Shown piece by piece: positions 35,950 through 45,049 of a stretch of 64,000 bases of DNA; within the stretch, counting starts at the first letter, position 1; the number at the start of each line of letters is the position of its first letter. The position numbers and the translations under genes were made by a program. A model generated the notes under the pieces. That model ran no database searches. It saw nothing but the letters and a program-made list of their open reading frames with translations, and had not been told where the DNA came from. This DNA is from JAYTXL01 sp043742955 (lineage in GTDB: Bacteria; Verrucomicrobiota; Verrucomicrobiia; Limisphaerales; JAYTXL01): assembly GCA_043742955.1 (NCBI GenBank), contig JAYTXL010000027.1:1-64000 (forward strand), in the 5' to 3' direction.

Positions 35950-37874
35950 CCTGGACTGCCCAAAATCTCTGGTTGATTCCGGTGCTGCCGCTGGTGGCGG
36001 CGGGGGTGAGTGCGTTGCTCAAGCAGCGACAGCGTGCGCTCGCAGCGACGCTGGCGATTGGCTCGATGGCCGTGGCGTTCCTGCTCGCGTGCGGTGCTTT
36101 TGTGCAAACACTCGGCGGGCATGTGGAACGGCAGGTTCATAACTTTTCGTGGTTTCAGTTCGGCGAGACCACACTCCAGCTCGGCTGGGTGCTCGATCCG
36201 CTCACGGCGGCGATGCTGGTGATGGTCACGTTCGTCGGCGCGCTCATCTTCATCTACAGCGTCGGTTACATGGCACACGACGAAAACTTCACGCGGTTCT
36301 TCTGTTTCCTTTCACTGTTTGCGGCGGCGATGCTCGGCCTGGTCATCGCGAACACCCTGCTGCTGCTCTTCATGTGCTGGGAGTTGGTCGGCCTGGCGTC
36401 CTACCTGCTCATCGGCTTCTGGTATCACAAACCCAGCGCGGCGGCGGCGGCGAAAAAGGCGTTCATCACCACGCGTATCGGCGATATCGGTTTTTTCATC
36501 GGCATCCTGTGGCTCTACCATGAAACCGGCACGCTGTTGTTCTACGACGGCGGCAATGGATGCCTCGAACAATCTGCCATCGTAAAGCTGGTTGCCCAGA
36601 CGACCTTGGGCGGCATGGCGGTGAGCACGGCGATTGCGCTGCTGATTTTCTGCGGCGCCATCGGCAAATCCGGCCAGGTGCCGTTGCAAGTGTGGTTGCC
36701 CGATGCGATGGAAGGTCCGACGCCGGTGAGTGCGCTGATCCATGCCGCGACGATGGTGGCGGCGGGGGTGTTTCTGGTGGCGCGCGTGTATCCGCTAATG
36801 GAAGCGGTTCCTGCGAATTCGAGGTTGGCACTTCCAAGTTCTCAAACTGAAATGGTCCGCCCTCACTCCGGCCCGCTCCCCCAGGAGAGGGAGTTAGCGG
36901 CAACGACTCCTGATGGCTTCAAACCCATAAAGCCATCAGCAGCACAACCCGGCAGAACCGAAAGCAGTACCGGAGCGGACGCTGAACGAATCACCAGAAC
37001 ACAGGCCAATGTTCCCCCTCTCCCCGGGGGAGAGGGCCGGGGTGAGGGTGAGCATTCAACCCCTTCCACAACCGTTTCCACCGCCCGCCAGATCGTTACT
37101 TGGATCGGCGCGATTACGGCGATTTTCGCTGCGCTTATTGCCGTCGCACAGACCGACATCAAACGCATCCTCGCTTACTCCACCGTGTCGCAACTCGGCT
37201 TCATGTTCATCGGGCTCGGCACCGGCGGGCCGGCGGTGGGCATGTTTCACTTGCTCACGCACGCGTTCTTCAAGGCCCTGCTGTTTCTGGGCGCCGGTTC
37301 GGTGATTCATGGTTGCCATGAGGAACAGGACATCAGGCACATGGGCGGCTTGCGTCGGCTGATGCCGGTGACTTTCGCGACCTACGCCATCGGCATGATG
37401 GCATTATCGGGCTTCCCGCTGGTGTTTTCCGGTTTCTGGAGCAAGGACGAAATTCTCCACAGCGCCTGGCTGTGGGAACCGAGCAAATGGCCCTTTGTCC
37501 TCGCCGCCCTCGGCGCCCTGCTCACGGCATTCTACATGACGCGGCAGATGTATTATGTATTTTTTGGAAGCTCCCGGAGCGCGGCGGTCCCCAGCCGCAG
37601 CGCGCACGACGCACACAGCGGCTCTGAATCACACGTGACGCAGGGAACGTCAGCCCCTCTCCCCGGGGGGGAGGGAGAAATATTCGCTGCCCTCCGCGCA
37701 TTCGGAAGCGTACTTGACCTCGCCCGGCGCTGCGGCTGGGGACAGCCGTGTTCCACACGAATCCCCGGCGGTGATGACCCTTCCGCTCGCCCTGCTGGCG
37801 GCTTGCGCCATTCTCATGAGTCTCTTCGGCACGCCGATCTGGCCATGGTTTCACGATTACCTTTCCGGACATGA
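35946..37874 (+). CDS. nuoL: NADH-quinone oxidoreductase subunit L, N-terminal part, ends after a frameshift
   Basis: As read, this frame gives 642 residues. Residues 1-285 and 375-540 are normal NuoL: WELVGLASYLLIGFWYHKP, IGKSGQVPLQVWLPDAMEG.TPVSAL, and VAQTDIKRILAYSTVSQLG. Between VARVYPLMEA and IVTWIGAITA lies about 85 extra residues encoded by a palindromic element (36860-37048). After MYYVFFG a second element (37576-37754) begins; the frame then leaves the family and ends at 37874 in an unrelated Arg/His-rich tail. The true C-terminus is in the next frame, which is open from 37639. Loss of one G from the G7 run at 37665-37671 would join the two. Confidence 0.9.
   Translation: MTWTAQNLWLIPVLPLVAAGVSALLKQRQRALAATLAIGSMAVAFLLACGAFVQTLGGHVERQVHNFSWFQFGETTLQLGWVLDPLTAAMLVMVTFVGALIFIYSVGYMAHDENFTRFFCFLSLFAAAMLGLVIANTLLLLFMCWELVGLASYLLIGFWYHKPSAAAAAKKAFITTRIGDIGFFIGILWLYHETGTLLFYDGGNGCLEQSAIVKLVAQTTLGGMAVSTAIALLIFCGAIGKSGQVPLQVWLPDAMEGPTPVSALIHAATMVAAGVFLVARVYPLMEAVPANSRLALPSSQTEMVRPHSGPLPQERELAATTPDGFKPIKPSAAQPGRTESSTGADAERITRTQANVPPLPGGEGRGEGEHSTPSTTVSTARQIVTWIGAITAIFAALIAVAQTDIKRILAYSTVSQLGFMFIGLGTGGPAVGMFHLLTHAFFKALLFLGAGSVIHGCHEEQDIRHMGGLRRLMPVTFATYAIGMMALSGFPLVFSGFWSKDEILHSAWLWEPSKWPFVLAALGALLTAFYMTRQMYYVFFGSSRSAAVPSRSAHDAHSGSESHVTQGTSAPLPGGEGEIFAALRAFGSVLDLARRCGWGQPCSTRIPGGDDPSARPAGGLRHSHESLRHADLAMVSRLPFRT
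36860..37048. repeat. Palindromic element inserted in frame in nuoL, copy 1
   Basis: The left arm at 36860-36892 (CCCTCACTCCGGCCC, then GCTCCCCCAGGAGAGGG) is an inverted copy of the right arm at 37016-37048 (CCCTCTCCCCGGGGG, then AGAGGGCCGGGGTGAGGG), with about 29 of 33 matches. A perfect 10-base hairpin (CTGATGGCTT/AAGCCATCAG, 36910-36939) lies between them. The whole insert has no stop codon in the nuoL frame and adds about 85 residues rich in Pro, Ser, Thr and Gly to a loop between membrane helices. Confidence 0.8.
37576..37754. repeat. Palindromic element inserted in nuoL, copy 2, with G7 frameshift
   Basis: GTCCCCAGCCGCAGCG (37587-37602) and CGCTGCGGCTGGGGAC (37728-37743) are perfect 16-base inverted arms, extended on the outside by about 11 imperfect positions. 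In the middle CTCTCCCCGGGGGGGAG (37657-37673) resembles the core of copy 1 (CTCTCCCCGGGGGAGAG) but has seven instead of five G. This is where the nuoL frame breaks. Confidence 0.8.
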
Positions 37875-38379
37875 ATCCCATTTCCGCCCGGCCATCGATC
37901 TGGGGGTGGCCCTGACGATGCTCTTTTCGGTCGCCCTGGTGGGCACTGGGGTCGGACTGGGCTGGCGGCTGTATGGTCGTAAACCCCTCACGGATGCGGC
38001 GGCGCCGGATGCGCTCGAGCAACTGCAGCCTGCCGCTTTTGGGGTGCTGCGCGGAAAATTCTACATCGACGAGTTGTACGAAATATCGGTTATCCGTTTT
38101 CACGCCTGGTGTGCCCGTGGCTCGCGCTGGCTGGATGATACGATTTGGAATGGGGTGGTGAACGCGCTTTCTGGGTGCGTCCTCGCGTTGTCATGGTTGA
38201 GCCGGTTCATCGATGAGTTGGTGGTCAACTTCGGCTTTGATGAAGCCTGCCGCCGGGTGCGTGACGGAGCGAGGCTCACCGCGCGATTGCAGGATGGCAA
38301 AGTGCAAAACTACCTGCGCGTGATCGGCCTGTCCCTGGCGATTCTGTTGCTGTTCCTGATCTGGGGGCGCGGCCAATAA
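37714..38379 (+). CDS. nuoL: NADH-quinone oxidoreductase subunit L, C-terminal part
   Basis: From PHESPAVMTLPLALLAACA onward this is the normal C-terminal region of NuoL, including the last helices and the FYIDELYEISVI segment that marks the end of NuoL, followed by helices around GCVLALSWLSRFIDELVVNF and VIGLSLAILLLFLIW. The frame is open from 37639; the only start-like codon I see before the domain is a TTG at 37714 inside the repeat, with no ribosome site. It is therefore more likely made as part of a full NuoL by a frame change, or appears separate only because of an indel, than as an independent protein. Confidence 0.85.
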   Translation: MTSPGAAAGDSRVPHESPAVMTLPLALLAACAILMSLFGTPIWPWFHDYLSGHESHFRPAIDLGVALTMLFSVALVGTGVGLGWRLYGRKPLTDAAAPDALEQLQPAAFGVLRGKFYIDELYEISVIRFHAWCARGSRWLDDTIWNGVVNALSGCVLALSWLSRFIDELVVNFGFDEACRRVRDGARLTARLQDGKVQNYLRVIGLSLAILLLFLIWGRGQ

Positions 38380-38390
38380 TTTACCAGCTG

Positions 38391-39944
38391 ATGCATTCAT
38401 TTCCCCTCCTCACCGCGCTGACGTTCACCCCGTTCTTGGGGGCGGCGTTGTTGATCGGCTTGGAGTCGCGACACAAGGCCCTGGCGCGCCGGCTGGCGTT
38501 GGGCTTTAGCTTGATTGCACTGCTGCTGGCGGGCCGGCTCTGGTTTGATTTCAATCCCGCCACCCAGGAGCTGCAATTTCTGGAGCGCCACGCCTGGATA
38601 CCCACGCTCAACGTGGAGTATTTTGTCGCGCTCGACGGTTTGGGCCTGTTGATGGTTCTGCTGACGGCCGTGGTCGTGCCGATGGCCATGCTGGCGTCGT
38701 GGCGGATGGAGGAGAAGGTTCCCCTCTATTTTGCGCTCGTGCTCCTGCTGCAGGGCGGCCTGTTTGGCGCGTTCACGGCCCTGAACTTTTTCCATTGGTT
38801 CATCTATTGGGAGTTGAGTCTCGTGCCCGCGTTTTTCCTGATCAAGCTCTGGGGTGGTGGGCGGCGCAGTGCGGCGGCATTTCAGTTCTTTGTATATACC
38901 ATGGTTGGCAGCGTCACGATGCTGCTCTCCTTCGTGGCGATCTATCTGGCGACCGGGACGTTTGATTTCATCGAGCTGGCCGACCTGGGCCGCAGCGGCG
39001 GTCTGGCTTCGGCGCTGAACGTTAAGCTCTGGTTTGCCCTCACGCCGAACCAGCTCACCATGCTCATCTTTGGCGGGGTCTTCCTTGGTTTCGCCGTGAA
39101 GGTTCCGCTGTGGCCCTTTCACACTTGGCTGCCGGCGACTTACTCCGAGGCACCCACCGGCACGACCATGCTGCTGACGGGGCTCATGTCCAAGCTGGGA
39201 GTCTATGGCTTCCTGCGCATTCTCCTGCCGCTCTTTCCGGAACAGATGAGGCAGGTGCTCACGCCACTACTTTGGCTCGCCGTGGCCACCATCGTGTTTT
39301 CCGCATTTGCCGCCGTCGCCCAAACGGATCTGAAACGAACCCTCGCCTACTCGTCCATCAACCACCTCGGCTACTGTCTGCTCGGACTTTTCGCCGCCCT
39401 GCAAGTCACCCCGAACGAGCCGCGGTGGGCATTGGAGAAAGCGGCCGCCCTCAACGGAGTCCTGCTCCAAATGTTCAACCACGGTCTGACGGCCTCGGCG
39501 CTGTTTTGCTTCGTCGGCTTTCTGGAGCAGCGCGGCGGCGGGTTACGCGGGTTGAATGATTTTGGTGGGCTCCGCAAAGTGGCCCCGGTGTTTTGCGGTT
39601 TGATGGGGATCGCGCTCTTCGCGTCCCTCGGCCTGCCCGGATTGAATGGTTTCATCGGCGAGTTCCTCATTTTTAAAGGAGCTTTCCCCCTCGCGCCGTG
39701 GGCGACGGCCGGGTCCGCCATCGGGCTGCTGGTGACGGCGATTTTCATCCTGACAATTTTGCAACGGGTATTTAACGGGCCGCTGAATGAAAAGTGGTCG
39801 CGTCTGCCGGACCTTACCGTGGCTGAGCGGCTGATCGTGGTGCCGGCGGTCGCCTTGATGCTGCTGCTCGGTATTTGTCCTCAGATGGTGATCGGGCTGG
39901 CCAATGCAACCGTGCTGCAGTGGGTGGAGCACTTGAAGTTTTAG
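38391..39944 (+). CDS. nuoM: NADH-quinone oxidoreductase subunit M, first copy
   Basis: The 517-residue protein has the antiporter-type fold of about fourteen helices. Key residues are in place: the Glu in HWFIYWELSLVPAFFLI, the Lys in KVPLWPFHTWLPATYSEAP, and TDLKRTLAYSSINHLGYC. It pumps protons in the membrane arm. A second, more divergent NuoM-type gene follows after 95 bases, so this operon has two M-type subunits. Its start lies 12 bases after the end of nuoL. Confidence 0.95.
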   Translation: MHSFPLLTALTFTPFLGAALLIGLESRHKALARRLALGFSLIALLLAGRLWFDFNPATQELQFLERHAWIPTLNVEYFVALDGLGLLMVLLTAVVVPMAMLASWRMEEKVPLYFALVLLLQGGLFGAFTALNFFHWFIYWELSLVPAFFLIKLWGGGRRSAAAFQFFVYTMVGSVTMLLSFVAIYLATGTFDFIELADLGRSGGLASALNVKLWFALTPNQLTMLIFGGVFLGFAVKVPLWPFHTWLPATYSEAPTGTTMLLTGLMSKLGVYGFLRILLPLFPEQMRQVLTPLLWLAVATIVFSAFAAVAQTDLKRTLAYSSINHLGYCLLGLFAALQVTPNEPRWALEKAAALNGVLLQMFNHGLTASALFCFVGFLEQRGGGLRGLNDFGGLRKVAPVFCGLMGIALFASLGLPGLNGFIGEFLIFKGAFPLAPWATAGSAIGLLVTAIFILTILQRVFNGPLNEKWSRLPDLTVAERLIVVPAVALMLLLGICPQMVIGLANATVLQWVEHLKF

Positions 39945-40039
39945 CACTGAATGGACACGATTAAAGACGCAGTTAAATTGGCCCGCCGCGATGAATTTGT
40001 CAGAGTGACTGAAAATTATCGAACTCCCGCGTTCTGACC

Positions 40040-41566
40040 ATGCTTGCCTGGACCATATATCTCTCGTTTCTGGGTGTGTTCGCGCTGCTGCTGCTGCCCA
40101 GGGAAGAGGCGCGCATGGCGCGCGTGACGGCGCTGCTCAGCGCGTTGGCGGGCTTGGGCGTTTCCCTCGCCGCGATTCTGCAATACCAGCCTGGGTCGGG
40201 GATTGTCACGGTCGCCAAGGCTTCCTGGGTGGCGTCGCTCGGGATCGAATATCACCTTGCCGCCGATGGCATCAGCCTCACGCTGGTGTTGCTCACGGGG
40301 ATCGCTTCGGTGGTGGGAATTTTATTTTCGTGGAATGTCGAGCATCGCGCCCGGGAGTTCTTTGCATTTTACCTCGCTCTCATCGGCGGTGTGTATGGGG
40401 TGTTCCTAAGTTTTGACCTGTTCCTGTTGTTCGTCTTCTACGAGCTGGCGATTATCCCGAAATATTTCCTCATCGCCATCTGGGGTTCGACAAACAAGGA
40501 ATATGGAGCGATGAAGCTGGCACTCTATTCCTTTGTCGGGAGCGCCCTGGTGCTCATCGGTCTGGTGGCCGCGTACGTCGTCTCTGGAGCGCACACGTTC
40601 GATTTGCTTGAGCTGGCAAAATTTCCGTTTCCGGAGGGCTTTCAATACTGGGCATTCCCGCTGGTGTTCATCGGATTCGCCATTCTCGCGGGCTTGTGGC
40701 CCTTTCACACCTGGGCACCCACGGGCCACGTGGCCGCGCCGACGGCCGCCTCGATGCTGCTGGCCGGCGTCGTGATGAAACTCGGCGCGTATGGCTGTCT
40801 GCGCGTGGCCATGACTCTGTTCCCACTGGGGTTGGCGGCCTGGCGCCAGGAGATCGCCATCCTGGCCGTCATTGGGATCGTGTATGGCGCGATGGTGGCG
40901 CTGGTGCAGAAGGATTTCAAATTTGTGATCGGCTATTCCAGTGTGAGTCACATGGGTTTTGTGCTGCTCGGTTTGATGACGATTAATGAAATCGGCCTAA
41001 GCGGTGCGGTGTTGCAGATGTTTTCCCATGGCATCATTGCCGGTTTGCTATTCGCCGTGGTGGGCCGGATGGTTTATGAGCGCACGCACACCCGCGATTT
41101 AAATGCACTGTCAGCCATGGACCTGGGCCACGCGCTGCCCTTTGCCGCCGGCACGTTCGTGCTCGCCAGTCTGGCGTCCATGGGGCTGCCCGGCTTCAGC
41201 GGCTTTGTGGCCGAATTGTCGATCCTCTACGGAGCCTGGCAGCTCTATCCCCAGCTCGCCTTGCTGGCTGGTGGGGGGATTGTCATCGGGGTTGCCTTCA
41301 TGATGCGGACGATGGTGCGCGCCTTTTTCTCGGATGAAGGCCGGGCGGGGACCTCACCGGAACTACATTTGGCGCCGGCGCAAAATGAGCCCGCCGGCGG
41401 TGCGTCACCATTTGAAACGATTTCCGTTCCCGAGCGGATTGGTGCCGCGATCCTGCTGGGCACCACGCTGGTGATCGGGTTGCAGCCGCATTTGTTGCTG
41501 GATTTGATAATGCCCAGCTTTCAATCGCCACTGATGCAGGTGCTGGTGAAGGGAGGGAGGCCGTGA
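40040..41566 (+). CDS. nuoM: NADH-quinone oxidoreductase subunit M, second copy
   Basis: The 508-residue protein is again M-type: FVFYELAIIPKYFLIAIWG with the conserved Glu, GLWPFHTWAPTGHVAAPTA, and KDFKFVIGYSSVSHMGFV. It differs clearly from the first copy in sequence, so this is not a recent duplication. Extra M-type subunits are known from the two-NuoM class of complex I, in which an additional pumping module is proposed. It overlaps the nuoN start (GTGA), so it is firmly within the operon. Confidence 0.93.
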   Translation: MLAWTIYLSFLGVFALLLLPREEARMARVTALLSALAGLGVSLAAILQYQPGSGIVTVAKASWVASLGIEYHLAADGISLTLVLLTGIASVVGILFSWNVEHRAREFFAFYLALIGGVYGVFLSFDLFLLFVFYELAIIPKYFLIAIWGSTNKEYGAMKLALYSFVGSALVLIGLVAAYVVSGAHTFDLLELAKFPFPEGFQYWAFPLVFIGFAILAGLWPFHTWAPTGHVAAPTAASMLLAGVVMKLGAYGCLRVAMTLFPLGLAAWRQEIAILAVIGIVYGAMVALVQKDFKFVIGYSSVSHMGFVLLGLMTINEIGLSGAVLQMFSHGIIAGLLFAVVGRMVYERTHTRDLNALSAMDLGHALPFAAGTFVLASLASMGLPGFSGFVAELSILYGAWQLYPQLALLAGGGIVIGVAFMMRTMVRAFFSDEGRAGTSPELHLAPAQNEPAGGASPFETISVPERIGAAILLGTTLVIGLQPHLLLDLIMPSFQSPLMQVLVKGGRP

Positions 41567-43050
41567 ACTACGGAGAAATTCTCAGACTCGCCGCGCCTGA
41601 AACGATCTTGGTTTTGACCGCTTTGATCGTGTTGGGGGTGGATTTGTGGCGGGCGCACTCGCAGCCGGTGCGCCTGCGGATGCATCTGGCCGTGGCCTTG
41701 GGGGTGCTCGGGTGTGTGGCCTCCTTCCTGTGGATGTTCTATGTTCCCGCGCACGAAAATATTCTCCACGGCATGCTGGTAGTTGACCCGTTGACGCTGC
41801 TGCTCAAGCAGGCCTTGCTCGTGTTGTCGGTGTTCACCCTGATTATTTCCTTCGAGGCGGATTTCACCGAGCACGTGGGGGAGTATGTGGGGGTGTTGCT
41901 CCTGGCGACGGTGGGCATGATGTTTCTGGTCAGTGCGGAGGATATCCTGATGATTTTTGTCGCACTCGAACTGACCAGCCTTTCCCTCTATATTCTGACG
42001 GCCTTCAACAAACGAAACATTCACTCCGCCGAAGCGGCATTGAAGTATTTTTTGATCGGGAGCATGTCGGCGGCGTTCACCCTCTACGGTCTGAGCCTGA
42101 TATATGGCCTGTCCGGTTCGACCAATCTGGTTCAGATTGCCAGCCACTTGACCGGCCAGCGGACCGATCCATTGTGGTACGCAGCCATCGTGATGACGGT
42201 GATGGGCTTCGGCTTCAAGGTCGCCGCCGTGCCGTTTCATTTGTGGGCGCCGGACGCCTATCAGGGAGCCCCGACCCCCAGTGCCGCCTTCATCGCCTCC
42301 GGCTCGAAGGTTGCCAGCTTCTTTGTCTTTGCCAAAGTCATGAGCATCGGCTTCGCCGGAGCGGAAGGCAGTGGCGCGTGGCACGCCTATGTTGCCGGTT
42401 GGATGCCGGTGATCGCCGTCCTCGCGCTGCTCTCAATGGTGCTGGGCAATCTGGCGGCCATCATGCAGACCAGCGTGAAAAGGTTGCTTGCGTATTCTGC
42501 CATCGCCCACGCCGGCTATGCCTTGCTCGGCTTGCTCGCGAACAGCCGCGCCGGCCTGGCCGCCCTGATTTATTACATCATCACATACGCGCTGACGACC
42601 GTGGGTGCGTTCGGCGTCGTGGCGCTCGTGGAGGGAAGGGGAGGGGATGATCGATTGGCGGTGTTTGCCGGCCTTGGTCGCCGGTCGCCCGGACTCGCCT
42701 TCTGCTTCATGATATTTATTTTGTCGCTGGCGGGTATTCCACCGCTGGCGGGTTTTTTCGGAAAGTTTTATGTATTTGTCGCCGTGCTTAAGGGTGATGC
42801 GCCGCACCTCGGCCTTCTCTGGCTGGTGATCCTGGCCATCGCGATGAGCGCGGTGTCGCTCTATTATTATCTGCAACTGCTCAAGCAGGTTTATGTCCAT
42901 GAGGCCCCGGCCTCGGCGGCCCCGCTGCTCACTCCGTGGCTCGCCCGCCTGGCGATTGCCCTGTTGGCACTGGCCGTGCTCGTGCTGGGCTGCGCCCCGG
43001 ATCTGCTTTTGCAAACGGTGATCTCCGCGGTCCATGCCGCAAGTTGGTAG
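41563..43050 (+). CDS. nuoN: NADH-quinone oxidoreductase subunit N
   Basis: The 495-residue protein starts with GTG overlapping the previous stop. Core segments are ALELTSLSLYILTAFNKRN with the conserved Glu, GFGFKVAAVPFHLWAPDAYQ, and QTSVKRLLAYSAIAHAGYAL. It is the antiporter-like subunit closest to NuoK and the last gene of the operon. A short hairpin (TCGGCG/CGCCGA) lies after the stop but has no T run, so termination is unclear. Confidence 0.96.
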   Translation: MNYGEILRLAAPETILVLTALIVLGVDLWRAHSQPVRLRMHLAVALGVLGCVASFLWMFYVPAHENILHGMLVVDPLTLLLKQALLVLSVFTLIISFEADFTEHVGEYVGVLLLATVGMMFLVSAEDILMIFVALELTSLSLYILTAFNKRNIHSAEAALKYFLIGSMSAAFTLYGLSLIYGLSGSTNLVQIASHLTGQRTDPLWYAAIVMTVMGFGFKVAAVPFHLWAPDAYQGAPTPSAAFIASGSKVASFFVFAKVMSIGFAGAEGSGAWHAYVAGWMPVIAVLALLSMVLGNLAAIMQTSVKRLLAYSAIAHAGYALLGLLANSRAGLAALIYYIITYALTTVGAFGVVALVEGRGGDDRLAVFAGLGRRSPGLAFCFMIFILSLAGIPPLAGFFGKFYVFVAVLKGDAPHLGLLWLVILAIAMSAVSLYYYLQLLKQVYVHEAPASAAPLLTPWLARLAIALLALAVLVLGCAPDLLLQTVISAVHAASW

Positions 43051-43126
43051 CCCCGTCCGGCAGTTTCAATGAACTCGGCGTTGTCTTTCGCCGAAATGGT
43101 GATAATTATTGCGCGTGAAAAACCGA

Positions 43127-45016
43127 ATGAACCTGAACCGCACCCGCTCATTTCTGGCGGCCACGTCCGTCATCCTCGCCCTCGCTGGCACGCCTGCCCC
43201 CGCCGCTTCGCCGACTCTGCCGGAGGGGGTGGTCAGCACTCAGGATCCCAAGGATCAGCCGCCGTCGCCGTTGGACTCGTTGAAAAAGATCACGGTGCCG
43301 GAAGGTTTCAAGGTCACGCTCTTCGCGGGCGAACCGGACCTCATGCAGCCGATCTCGTTTGACTTGGATGACCGCGGCCGCCTCTGGGTCGTGGAAAACT
43401 TTTCTTATCCGGATTTCAAAACCGAGAACAAGGACCGCATCATCATTCTGACCGACCAGGATGGCGACGGACGGTTTGATGAGCGGAAAGTATTTTTGGA
43501 GAATGGCCGCCGGCTGACCAGCATTGTCAACGGCTTTGGTGGTGTCTGGGTGCTTTCTCCGCCGGAGCTGCTTTTCATTCCCGACGCGAATGGCGACGGC
43601 GTGCCCGACGGTCCGCCGGTGGTGCATCTGGATGGCTGGACGACGAAAGCGTCGCACAACATGGTGAACGGGTTGATCTGGGGGCCGGACGGCTGGCTGT
43701 ACGGGCGGCAGGGGATTCTCGTGCCCTCCCTGGTGGGCCAGCCAGGCACGCCCGAGCCGCAGCGAACCAGGGTGGGTTGCGGGGTCTGGCGTTATCATCC
43801 CACCCGCAAGATTTTTGAGATGGTGGCGGACGGCACGACGAACCCGTGGGGGATGGATTTTGACGAGCATGGCCAGGCGTTTATTTCCAACTGCGTCATC
43901 GCCCACCTGTGGCACGTGGTGCCGGGCGCCCATTGGCAGCGCATGTTTGGTGAGGACTCAAATCCATTTTCCTACGGCTTGATGCCGGCGACGTCCGATC
44001 ATTTTCACTGGGATACCCGGGAAAAGTGGAGTGATGTCCGCAAGCTGGGAGTCACGGACACCTCCAATCAGGCCGGCGGAGGTCATGCCCATGAGGGTGC
44101 GATGGTTTATTTAGGCGACAACTGGCCGGACCAATATCGCGGCACGCTCATGATGGGCAACATCCATGGCAACCGCCTGCTCTACGACGTGCTGGAGCGA
44201 AAGGGTTCCGGTTACACGGCCCGTCACGGGAAACCGTTTTTGATGGCCAACGATCCGTGGTTTCGCCCGATCACCATGGATTATGGCCCGGATGGCGGCG
44301 TGTTTGTCAGCGACTGGAGCGATCTCGGCGAGTGTCACGACAACGACGGCGTGCATCGGACGAGCGGGCGGATTTATAAAATCACCTATGGCCAGCCCAA
44401 AGCGCTGGGTGATCTGAATCTGGCCCGGCTCAGCGATGCCGAGCTCGTCAAGTTGCAGCTGCACAAGAACGACTGGTATGTGCGGCATGCGCGCCGATTG
44501 CTCCAGGAACGTGCGGCGGCTGGAAAAATCAGCCCGGGAACAGCGGCGGCGTTGTTAAAAATCTTAAAGGACAATCCCGACGAGACGCGCAAGCTGCGCG
44601 CGCTATGGGCGCTGCACTCCGTGGGGCAGGCCGACGAGGGGCTGCTGTTGAAGCAACTCGACCAGAGGAGTGAACATGTCCGTTGGTGGGCGGTGCAGTT
44701 TCTGATGGAAGATAAGAAAGCATCACCCAAGGTGCTGGCCAAATTTACGGAGCTGGCCCGCAACGATGCGTCGGCGCTCGTTCGGCTCGCTTTGTGTTCC
44801 GCGCTGCAGCGACTCCCGCTGACGGACCGCTGGGGGGTTGCGGAAGCCCTGGCCGCGCATGAAGAGGACGGCGCCGATGCGAACGTGCCGCTGATGCTGT
44901 GGTATGGCATTGAGCCGTTGGTGCCGGCTGATCGCACGCGAGCGATTCAGTTCATGGCCAAGTGCAAGCTTCAAACCGTCCGCCAGTTCATCACTCGCCG
45001 ATTGGCGGCGAATTGA
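43127..45016 (+). CDS. Secreted PVC-type 'membrane-bound dehydrogenase' beta-propeller protein
   Basis: The ATG at 43127 gives a 629-residue protein with a signal peptide (SFLAATSVILALAGTPAPA). A beta-propeller of the TIGR02604/glucose-dehydrogenase-like kind follows, seen in FKVTLFAGEPDLMQPISFD, GRLWVVENFSYPDF, and RIIILTDQDGDGRFDERKVF. The last 190 residues are helical repeats of HEAT type (ELVKLQLHKNDWYVRHARRL). No CxxCH heme motif is present, unlike many relatives that end in a cytochrome c domain. The real substrate of this family is unknown. A GTG at 43115 is an alternative start. Confidence 0.82.
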   Translation: MNLNRTRSFLAATSVILALAGTPAPAASPTLPEGVVSTQDPKDQPPSPLDSLKKITVPEGFKVTLFAGEPDLMQPISFDLDDRGRLWVVENFSYPDFKTENKDRIIILTDQDGDGRFDERKVFLENGRRLTSIVNGFGGVWVLSPPELLFIPDANGDGVPDGPPVVHLDGWTTKASHNMVNGLIWGPDGWLYGRQGILVPSLVGQPGTPEPQRTRVGCGVWRYHPTRKIFEMVADGTTNPWGMDFDEHGQAFISNCVIAHLWHVVPGAHWQRMFGEDSNPFSYGLMPATSDHFHWDTREKWSDVRKLGVTDTSNQAGGGHAHEGAMVYLGDNWPDQYRGTLMMGNIHGNRLLYDVLERKGSGYTARHGKPFLMANDPWFRPITMDYGPDGGVFVSDWSDLGECHDNDGVHRTSGRIYKITYGQPKALGDLNLARLSDAELVKLQLHKNDWYVRHARRLLQERAAAGKISPGTAAALLKILKDNPDETRKLRALWALHSVGQADEGLLLKQLDQRSEHVRWWAVQFLMEDKKASPKVLAKFTELARNDASALVRLALCSALQRLPLTDRWGVAEALAAHEEDGADANVPLMLWYGIEPLVPADRTRAIQFMAKCKLQTVRQFITRRLAAN

Positions 45017-45049
45017 GCTGGTGCCGGCATTGGGTTGAACTTTACTCCC

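Noticed and set aside
37714..38379. Independent small membrane protein gene after nuoL
   Set aside because: The sequence is the NuoL C-terminus, and the only start candidate is a TTG inside a repeat; listed as part of nuoL instead.
41521..42384. Antisense frame under nuoN
   Set aside because: His/Gln/Arg-rich with no domain; nuoN is certain.
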